Shown here in pieces: positions 9,401 through 14,347 of a DNA stretch of 36,503 bases. A model generated the notes under the pieces. That model had not been told where the DNA came from. It saw only the letters and a list, made by a program, of their open reading frames with translations, and did not search any database. The number at the start of each line of letters is the position of its first letter. The first letter of the stretch is position 1. The translations under genes and the position numbers were made by a program. The stretch lies in assembly GCA_005777805.1 (NCBI GenBank), contig SXLG01000106.1, positions 1 through 36,503 of the forward strand. Direction: 5' to 3'. Source of the DNA: Pseudomonadota bacterium. GTDB lineage: Bacteria > Desulfobacterota > Binatia > UBA12015.

Positions 9401-9683
9401 AGCGCTCGAAGATCGCGGCGAAACGAGCGAAGAGCCCGCTCGTCAGCTGACTCCACGATTCCGCCCCGACCTCGGCGCCGAGGACCATCGAACCGACGAT
9501 GTCGGCCCGCAGCACACTGCCCGCACGGCGCGTGACCGCGATCGTTCCGGCCAGGTCCGGCCGGCCCTGCTCGGTGCCGCACCACGGGCAGTAGCGCGCG
9601 GCGTCGGGCACCGGTCGACCGCAACCCCCCCCACAGGCAACGGACGACGGTGTGGCGGGAGGTCGCGCTAGTGGCCCGGACAT
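6441..9683 (-). CDS. Zn-ribbon / degenerate class III cyclase / AAA ATPase / TPR regulator
   Basis: A 1080-residue multidomain regulator. Residues 17-35 form a Cys4 zinc ribbon (Cys17, 21, 32, 35). About 58-200 is a class III nucleotidyl cyclase homology domain, then an AAA_16-type ATPase with Walker A GPAGVGKS (277-284) and Walker B VVIVDDVQWLD (near 400), then about 450 residues of helical TPR-like repeats. In the cyclase domain both metal Asp are kept (Asp61, Asp105), but the usual substrate Lys is His101, the substrate Asp is Glu173, the transition-state Asn is Glu182 and Arg is Ser186. Cyclase activity is thus unlikely; the domain probably senses or regulates. ATG at 9683 is preferred to TTG six bases upstream. 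Coupled by ATGA to the sigma54 activator. Confidence 0.9.
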   Translation of the reverse strand: MSGPLARPPATPSSVACGGGCGRPVPDAARYCPWCGTEQGRPDLAGTIAVTRRAGSVLRADIVGSMVLGAEVGAESWSQLTSGLFARFAAIFERWGGRVSHFTGDGVVALFGVPTALEGHAEKACRAALEIREAVDLAGRELRGRYGLALEMRIGVESGLLVAGVLPSATGLEPVVLGEVAEAAESLEREALPGEIRLGPRCAGLVGHRLRLTELASAAGASGAEPAFRLEGRLSRAERRARALPRPRFVGREPEMAALQSSVPGARGSGTAVALIGPAGVGKSRICDQFALWCAQRNMSVLMARGRPHEARMPLRWAARVIASYLGIDDAEPAEMLAGLGHMLASDDPATTHAIAQLLGDGRPQRTLADTARVLQPLVGHVLGLVLQRAQPLPRVVIVDDVQWLDRESFRALELSLQTIRRIPLLLVLTSREPRAVPASSGVVRLAVAPLGRTQITAVATDLLGAEGRDVGAMAERLSERSGGLPLYPVEVVRELVARGWLRGQPGAYRAHRGWRRIEIPEDVRAALCARVDVLPISLRLVLEVGAILGVTFEERALLGALDLPEAEGRARVAELGRRGLFEWLPAAGEKTSREISFGHPLLQEIVAGLLLEERACEIHRRVARALEREAGAEGALASRVASHWARGRDFERAIEWAAKAALALASHNLRTARRWWRLCARFAAVRGEAGRVALARAAVRRLAIGAQSGMSTPAARSVARQGVKAALASGEALLAAEILASESLVLALSGEGAAALRASQRALVLGQQDPDRAGRLRLEVTHLHVLFLQGAFVEMLSRADAILAELPLLADPESLAELPEDAGFVVLLRVHGRLAVGRLDEARRDLEGLLAIKPHLPAGQVRCLALATTTTLVLLSGDGVERARVACEEAVAIAGTSPAPLLRVLALWARGLAAMLSGDLPASSDLDEALRIIEAECPATRIRAGVMGRIALRDLDAGRALAAAETARLAWARASAVDDSWLIQGALVLARVCRQAQAAGADGEAERALERALLVARDGGYAAWTPQLLEEMSLRAGFHGDTVRADRLRVEALAAFVAIGAHGHVARLLADAPRSESAA

Positions 9684-9731
9684 CGGCAACTCGAGAACCC
9701 GGGAGGTATCACGAAGCCCCGTGGCCGACTA

Positions 9732-9824
9732 CACCCGACCACGCGCCGGGGGCACGCGCGATGGGGCGAGCCCGGCTTGCTGTAGCCGGGTGGCCACCAC
9801 GCCCGACCACTCGCCAGGGGCACG
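9732..9824. repeat. Imperfect direct repeat, 68-bp offset
   Basis: The core copies 9732-9756 and 9800-9824 match at 22 of 25 positions, and similarity extends about 15 bases upstream with one indel (from 9721 and 9790). They sit in the 209-bp spacer between the DUF167 stop and the large regulator start. No gene or clear promoter could be assigned in this spacer. Confidence 0.7.
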
Positions 9825-9892
9825 GCCTGAACCGTTCGCTCGAACGCGCCTTGGTCCGAGCCCTCCCTGTGGTCCGTCCCGCCGGTACTCGC

Positions 9893-10240
9893 TCATGCGG
9901 GCGTCGTGGCGCGGTCGGGATCGCGGCCGGCACGCTCGATCCGGACACGGATGCCGGCCGGGGTAGCGCCCCGAATCAAGACGCCCTTGGACCGCGCCGT
10001 GGCCCCGGACGTGATCGACAGATCCCGAGCCGGCAGCTCCAGGTAGAGGGCGAGCACCGCCAGCACGGCTTCGTTGGCCCGGCCCTCCCGCGCGGCGGCG
10101 CGCACCGCCACACGCAGCTCGGCGCCGTGCAGACCGAGGACGCCCTCGCGTCGGGCACCCGGAACGACCCGCACGCGGAGCACGGCACCGGTCGCGCTCG
10201 CGTCGATCCGGAGTCCTGCGCTCGACAACCGCGCCTCCAT
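9893..10240 (-). CDS. DUF167 (YggU) family protein
   Basis: A 115-residue protein matching the DUF167/YggU family: a short alpha/beta fold seen as VLRVRVVPGARREGV, then ELRVAVRAAAREGRANEAVLAVLA and LSITSGATARSKGVLI. The GRANEA and SGATARSK segments are the conserved core of the family, which normally has about 75-120 residues. Function is unknown; it is cytoplasmic with no signal or membrane segment. ATG at 10240 has AAGG upstream, and the gene follows the DUF1295 gene by 22 bases, so they probably share a transcript. Confidence 0.9.
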   Translation of the reverse strand: MEARLSSAGLRIDASATGAVLRVRVVPGARREGVLGLHGAELRVAVRAAAREGRANEAVLAVLALYLELPARDLSITSGATARSKGVLIRGATPAGIRVRIERAGRDPDRATTPA

Positions 10241-10262
10241 GGGCCTTGGGGCAGCGCCCGAA

Positions 10263-11168
10263 TCAGCGCCCCGCCGGTTCCCGGTCGCCCGAGCGCGGCG
10301 GCCACGGAACCAGCGCCGAGGTTCGCCGGGCGTAGGCCTCGAAGTCCGGGCGGCGTGCCCGACTGCGCTCGTCGAGCATTGGAATGCTGGCGAAGATGAA
10401 CATCCCCAGCATGGCCACCACCCCCGCCCCAGCCCACCACGCGCCGGGGTCGGCTGCAAGCCCGAAAATCAAGAGCGACGACCAGAAGAGCATCTCTCCA
10501 AAATAATTCGGATGACGCGACAGGCGCCACAGACCGCCCTGCATGAGGTCGCCGCTCGCCTTGGTACGAGCAAAGCGCCGCATCTGCTCGTCGGCGACCA
10601 GCTCGAGCGTGGTCGCCATGAGCCCGACCCCGAACGCGACAGCATCGACGACGCCCATGGGCCCGCCCCCACCCGAGAGCGCCGCCCCCAGGGGGAGACA
10701 GCCGAGCCAGACGATGAGGGTCGGGACGACTTCGACCCCCAGCACCAGCGTGAGCCAACGCGGCAGAGGCCACTCGCGATAGAGCTTCTCGTAGCGCCAG
10801 TCCTCGTGGTGGAGCCCGGGCCAGCCCCGCGCCCAGTTCAGCGTGAGCCGGATGGCCCATAGGCCGACCACCACAAGCACCAGAATCGTGCGGAGGTCGA
10901 GCACCGGGGCTCGAACGGCGAGCCAGAGCGCTGCGACCGGGGGCAACACGCTCCACCAGGGGTCGAAGACCGAGCCGTTGTTCACGGCGAGGCTCGCGAC
11001 AATCGTGACCGCGGTGGAGGCCATCAGCCCCGCAAGCGACGCCGCCGCCCAGCCTCCGCCACTCGCGTCAAAGGTCCACCACGCGACCACGCAGGCCAGC
11101 ACGTAGGTCAGGCTCACGTAGGCAAACGACATTCCGCGGGAGACGGGGGACCGTTCTGAGTCAGCCAT
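10263..11168 (-). CDS. DUF1295 / steroid 5-alpha-reductase-like membrane protein
   Basis: A 301-residue integral membrane protein with about seven to eight hydrophobic helices. The C-terminal signature GLWRLSRHPNYFGE, with EAYARRTSALVPWPP at the end, is typical of DUF1295 proteins, relatives of 3-oxo-5-alpha-steroid 4-dehydrogenases and isoprenylcysteine methyltransferases. Those families act on lipids using NADPH or SAM; which applies here cannot be told. The N-terminal half includes FDPWWSVLPP and GLHHEDWRYEKL, also usual for the family. ATG at 11168 directly follows an in-frame GTG; neither has a convincing ribosome site. The DUF167 gene follows closely. Confidence 0.9.
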   Translation of the reverse strand: MADSERSPVSRGMSFAYVSLTYVLACVVAWWTFDASGGGWAAASLAGLMASTAVTIVASLAVNNGSVFDPWWSVLPPVAALWLAVRAPVLDLRTILVLVVVGLWAIRLTLNWARGWPGLHHEDWRYEKLYREWPLPRWLTLVLGVEVVPTLIVWLGCLPLGAALSGGGGPMGVVDAVAFGVGLMATTLELVADEQMRRFARTKASGDLMQGGLWRLSRHPNYFGEMLFWSSLLIFGLAADPGAWWAGAGVVAMLGMFIFASIPMLDERSRARRPDFEAYARRTSALVPWPPRSGDREPAGR

Positions 11169-11203
11169 CACGGCACGTTATCGCCATCGCGATCCGAGGC
11201 CAA

Positions 11204-11219
11204 ACGGCGGACCCGCCGT
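11204..11219 (-). terminator. Weak hairpin downstream of the methyltransferase gene
   Basis: On the minus strand the sequence folds as ACGGCG-GGTC-CGCCGT followed only by TTTGG, so it lacks a real U-tract. It lies in the 135-bp spacer between the methyltransferase stop (11304) and the DUF1295 start. It could weaken read-through but is not a convincing intrinsic terminator. Confidence 0.25.
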
Positions 11220-11303
11220 CGGCGGCGTCCTCAGGCGTCCGACTCGCCCGGTCGGGGACCTCCCCCGGCATGGATCCGCGGCCAAGAGCCGACGGCGATG
11301 TGC

Positions 11304-12308
11304 TCAGGGTTGGCGCCGCGCCACCACCACGATGTTGTGGTTCTCGATCACGCCGGCCCGGCTGAGCTCGCCATCGATGAAGGCGAGCAGCCTCCCGATG
11401 CTCTGGTCGCGCGGATTCGACTCGAAATCAAAGTTGAGCAGAATCCGGCTCATCAACGGCCGCAGAACCCCGCCGCCGTAGGGGCGTTCGTCGAGGACCT
11501 CGAAGAACCGGCGCGTCAGGGGCAGTATCTGCGAAGCGTGGATACCCTCGGTTGGGTCGTTGCGCTCCATCCATTCGAGCGGGCAGACCTCGACGCGCTC
11601 GCGAACCTCACCTGTCAAGTAGTCGCGGCGCAGCTCCGGGGCAAGACAGGCGTTGAGCTGGTTCAGGATCTGGACCAGATGCGGCGGGTACTGCGTCAGG
11701 TCCGGACCAACGTACTCGTCGAAGAGCAGCAAGCCGCCCGGCACCAGGACGCGGTGGAACAGCTCGAACATCTCCTCGATGCGAACGACGTGGTGGAGCG
11801 AGGCCTCGGCGAAGACGGCGTCGAAGCTCCCGGTCTGGAGATCCGCCTCGAGAGGATCGCCGGCCACGAACTCGATGCGGTCCTTCCACGGCGTCGCGTC
11901 AAGTCGTCGCCGCGCGCCTTCGATCGCGCGCGGCGCCAGATCGAAGGCCACGATCCGGCCCGCGAAGTTCCGCTCGAGGATCTGCTCCTCGATGAAGGCG
12001 GGGCCGCAGCCGATCGCGAGCATGCGCTCCGGCGGCGGGACGAGCCAGCGCTCGCCCACCTCTTCGAGCCAGTAGCGGCCGACCTGGCCCGTCAGCGGTG
12101 CCGAGACCGCATGCGCATAGAGCAAGCCGTGACAAGTATAGTCGATCGGATCGGCCGCGGGTCGCTCTTTGAGCCGGTTGGCCGCGTCGCGTTCGTGCTT
12201 CTCGTTCCAGAAGTTCTGCGCCTGTTGGCGCGCGTCCGGCGAAATGCGCGCGCCCAGCGCCCGCACCACAGCCCGCCCAGCGCGACGAAGATCGGCACCC
12301 GTGGCCAC
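11304..12308 (-). CDS. Class I SAM-dependent methyltransferase
   Basis: A 334-residue protein with a central Rossmann methyltransferase fold. Motif I is MLAIGCGPAFIE (96-107), the acidic residue at the end of the second strand is in IVAFDLAP (119-126), then FVAGDPLEADL, and motif IV-like SFDAVFAEASLHHV (161-174). VLVPGGLLLFDEYVG (187-201) is the usual post-motif strand. These show SAM binding; the acceptor substrate is unknown. The N-terminal 90 residues and a C-terminal region with FWNEKHERD and NHNIVVVARR resemble uncharacterised methyltransferases rather than a named one. The start is GTG and uncertain, since no good ribosome site is present. It stands alone, with 135 bases to the next gene. 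Confidence 0.88.
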   Translation of the reverse strand: MATGADLRRAGRAVVRALGARISPDARQQAQNFWNEKHERDAANRLKERPAADPIDYTCHGLLYAHAVSAPLTGQVGRYWLEEVGERWLVPPPERMLAIGCGPAFIEEQILERNFAGRIVAFDLAPRAIEGARRRLDATPWKDRIEFVAGDPLEADLQTGSFDAVFAEASLHHVVRIEEMFELFHRVLVPGGLLLFDEYVGPDLTQYPPHLVQILNQLNACLAPELRRDYLTGEVRERVEVCPLEWMERNDPTEGIHASQILPLTRRFFEVLDERPYGGGVLRPLMSRILLNFDFESNPRDQSIGRLLAFIDGELSRAGVIENHNIVVVARRQP

Positions 12309-12457
12309 GCGCGTCCATACGCCAGCAGCGCAGCCCTCCGCCAGCGGCGGCCTGTACCGCGGGAATGCTCAGCCTCTCGCTGGCGGTCGCCCTCGCGTGG
12401 CTCGAAGCCACGGAGGACCACCGCCGGTCACGTCTGGCGAAGCTTTCGCAGTTCTAG

Positions 12458-12531
12458 CGCGCCCTGAGAGATTCGAACTCCCGACCTGCTGATCCGTAGT
12501 CAGCCGCTCTATCCAACTGAGCTAAGGGCGC
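12458..12531 (-). tRNA. tRNA-Arg (anticodon ACG)
   Basis: A full cloverleaf can be drawn on the minus strand: acceptor GCGCCCT/AGGGCGC, D arm with GCTC/GAGC, anticodon stem GCTGA/TCAGC around loop CTACGGA (anticodon ACG, its A expected to be changed to inosine), and T arm GGGAG/CTCTC with TTCGAAT. The discriminator is G and CCA is not encoded. It reads CGU, CGC and CGA. Confidence 0.96.
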
Positions 12532-12661
12532 CCAAATGCCGGCTCCCGATAATGTACCGCCGGACGCGAGTAAAGGCCGGCACTTGCGCCGATGCTTGGC
12601 CTCGGCGCGGGACGAATGCGCGGTTGAAGGGCCGTGGCGGCGCCAGTAGAGTCGCCCGCCG

Positions 12662-12750
12662 GGAGAGATGGCCGAGTGGTCGAAGGCGCGCGCCTGCTAA
12701 GCGTGTATACGGGTAACACTGTATCGAGGGTTCGAATCCCTCTCTCTCCG
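12662..12750 (+). tRNA. tRNA-Ser (anticodon GCT)
   Basis: An 89-nt class II tRNA: acceptor GGAGAGA/TCTCTCC, anticodon loop CTGCTAA (GCT), a long variable arm, and T loop TTCGAAT. CCA is not encoded. It reads AGC and AGU. It is divergent from tRNA-Arg, 130 bases away, and is followed at once by a T-rich run. Confidence 0.96.
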
Positions 12751-12760
12751 TTTTCTTCTT
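12751..12760 (+). terminator. T-rich run after tRNA-Ser(GCT)
   Basis: TTTTCTTCTT starts directly after the tRNA 3' end. With the stable acceptor/T-arm structure in front, it probably ends transcription or marks the 3' trailer. A separate strong hairpin follows at 12767. Confidence 0.4.
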
Positions 12761-12766
12761 GAGAAC

Positions 12767-12811
12767 CGTGGGTGCCGGGCCGGGGACCGGACCCACGGCC
12801 CGGCACCCGCG
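12767..12811. repeat. Long GC-rich inverted repeat (15-bp stem)
   Basis: Arms 12767-12781 and 12797-12811 pair over 15 positions with one G-U, enclosing a 15-base loop that can itself pair (GGG with CCC). No U-tract follows on either strand. It may be a stabilising 3' structure after tRNA-Ser or part of a non-coding element. Confidence 0.45.
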
Positions 12812-13083
12812 AGCCGGATCGACCGTGCGGGCCTCTCCCCTCCGCCCACGCACTCGCGAGAACATCGTCGCGCCCGTGCACGAGCCCGCAACGACGCGCG
12901 GATTTGGCCCCCGCGTCGAGCCATCGCCGGCTGAGGCACCACGGGGAGTTCAGCGCCAGCGCTCGGACCACGGACCGGGACGAACCCCCCTGAAAGAAAT
13001 CCTACGCCAACGCAGGGCACATGGGGAAAGGCGGGCCCCGCTCGTCAGCCAGGCTGGCCTGGGGCTTGCGCAGATGGGCGACC
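12812..13083. other. Spacer with no supported gene
   Basis: Between the hairpin after tRNA-Ser and the small ORF at 13084, both strands carry open frames only because the sequence is GC-rich. I saw no family motif, RNA structure or promoter that I could support. An in-frame upstream ATG for the small ORF lies at 13021. Confidence 0.5.
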
Positions 13084-13299
13084 ATGCGATCGTCCAGCCC
13101 TGTTGAAACCGACGCCTTCCTGCTCGCTCTGGAGGACGCGGCCTTCGCCAACGTCGGCGCCATCCTCGGACTCCAGAGCCGCCCCGCCTGTGCCCGCGAA
13201 CGCCAACTGGTCGAGGCCTTGCTCGATTCCGATTTCGCCTTCTCCCGCACCGACCGCCCCCTCCTCGTCACAGCACTGCCCGGACTGCGCCCACAGTAA
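13084..13299 (+). CDS. Possible small hypothetical protein
   Basis: A 71-residue frame (91-92 if started at ATG 13021). From residue 7 onward its codons end almost always in G or C, and the peptide (VETDAFLLALEDAAFANVGA, then LVEALLDSDFAF) is a plausible helical protein, unlike the neighbouring frames. I do not recognise a family. No good ribosome site precedes either start. It could also be the remnant of a longer gene, since it stands in a low-coding region between tRNA genes and ends just before a tandem repeat. Confidence 0.35.
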   Translation: MRSSSPVETDAFLLALEDAAFANVGAILGLQSRPACARERQLVEALLDSDFAFSRTDRPLLVTALPGLRPQ

Positions 13300-13309
13300 G
13301 GACAGGCCG

Positions 13310-13515
13310 CGGCCGGGTGGCGGGCCCACGCATCGGTAACCTGCATCCGCCTGGTGGGAGGTCGAGCGGATGCCTCTTGGCGCGTCGTCACTACGCGCGT
13401 GCGCCGCGGTAGCCTGCCTCCACCGGGTGGACGTCGAGCGGATGCCTCTTGCTGCATCGTCGCCGCGCGCCCACGCTGCAGTACCCGCATCCCTCTGTAG
13501 GGCGGCCCGCCGCAC
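13310..13515. repeat. Imperfect tandem repeat, 72-73-bp unit, about 2.5 copies
   Basis: The 19-mer GTCGAGCGGATGCCTCTTG occurs exactly at 13361-13379 and 13433-13451, a 72-bp offset. The flanks also align (13341 onward with 13414 onward, one base indel), and a third, more diverged copy begins near 13486. The unit does not resemble a tRNA. From 13516 to the tRNA at 13681 nothing else is visible. Confidence 0.75.
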
Positions 13516-13680
13516 GTCAAGCGCTGGCCGGACCGACGCATCGGCAGCGCGCATCTCCATCCGCCGCTGCGCCCGCCCGCGCCACCGATCGCGGCGCGGC
13601 GTGAGACCGTGCCGGCCGATTGCTAGGCGCCTGCGGTCATCCGGGGTCTCACACGCCGCGGAGGACGCGTCGAGCGCCAC

Positions 13681-13769
13681 GGAGGGGTGGCCGAGTCCGG
13701 TTGAAGGCAGCGGTCTTGAAAACCGCCAGGGTCGAAAGGCCCTCGTGGGTTCGAATCCCACCCCCTCCG
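13681..13769 (+). tRNA. tRNA-Ser (anticodon TGA)
   Basis: An 89-nt class II tRNA: acceptor GGAGGGG/CCCCTCC, anticodon stem GCGGT/ACCGC around loop CTTGAAA (TGA), a long variable arm and T loop TTCGAAT. The discriminator is G and CCA is not encoded. It reads UCA and other UCN codons. Confidence 0.96.
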
Positions 13770-13929
13770 CTCTCCGCTCGGTGGTAGCGCTCGCCGCGGG
13801 GCCACGGGAGCGGTGCCGGGGGGCGTCCAGTTGTGCTGGCCTCTCTGCTCGGCGCCGCGGCGCGGGGCGCGGCAGAGGCAGCCCCCGCTGCGTCTTTCGC
13901 CTAACCCATGCGGTCGCTAAAGGCGCGAC

Positions 13930-14133
13930 GTGCAGAGCAACGAACAGGCGCCCATCACCGAAGGGCCGATCCGCATCGGCGACCTCGTCGTGCTGATGTC
14001 GGAGCCCGGCCCGTTTCTGGTCGTCGATGTGCAGCCCCCCTCACTCGTGATCGAGTCCCCGCAAGGGAAGCGCCGCACGGTGCGCGAGTGGGTGGTCCGC
14101 CGCGTCGACGCGGCCCCTCCGGTCGCCCGCTGA
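13930..14133 (+). CDS. Small hypothetical protein, 67 residues
   Basis: GTG at 13930 has AAAGG eight bases upstream. The product is acidic then basic, rich in beta-forming stretches (IRIGDLVVLM, FLVVDVQPPSLVIE, RRTVREWVVRRV), and looks like a small SH3-like or OB-like barrel. I do not recognise the family. Codon use matches the neighbours. No signal peptide or membrane segment is seen. It lies after tRNA-Ser(TGA) and is convergent with the beta-helix gene; the 214 bases after its stop hold no further gene that I can support. Confidence 0.6.
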   Translation: MQSNEQAPITEGPIRIGDLVVLMSEPGPFLVVDVQPPSLVIESPQGKRRTVREWVVRRVDAAPPVAR

Positions 14134-14347
14134 CGCGCGGTAAGGGCGGCTACTCCGCTCGATTTCGCCAGGCGTCGGAGGATGCCGCTTGCCGCGCCCG
14201 TGGACCGCGTCGGCGCCTCGAAGAACCCACCTGCGCGGCTGAGTCGCCCTGCGTCCACGCCCCCGCTACCGCATCGATGCCTCGAAAATGCGGGAGCCTG
14301 AATCTCCCCGTACCGACGCCCCATCCCCGCAACCGATACCGTGTCCG

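Noticed and set aside
7116..9671. An 851-residue plus-strand open frame opposite the large regulator gene
   Set aside because: It mirrors the codon register of the minus-strand gene, which has clear zinc-ribbon, cyclase-like and ATPase motifs; the plus product has no family features and is rich in Arg, Gln and His.
12522..12971. Minus-strand frames opposite tRNA-Ser(GCT) giving peptides such as GIRTLDTV
   Set aside because: These are translations of the tRNA complement, a common false annotation.
13310..13515. CRISPR array
   Set aside because: Only about 2.5 diverged 72-bp units with no constant-repeat/unique-spacer pattern and no cas genes nearby.
13370..13996. A 208-residue plus-strand open frame across tRNA-Ser(TGA)
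   Set aside because: It runs through a complete tRNA gene and the tandem repeat and has no protein-like pattern.
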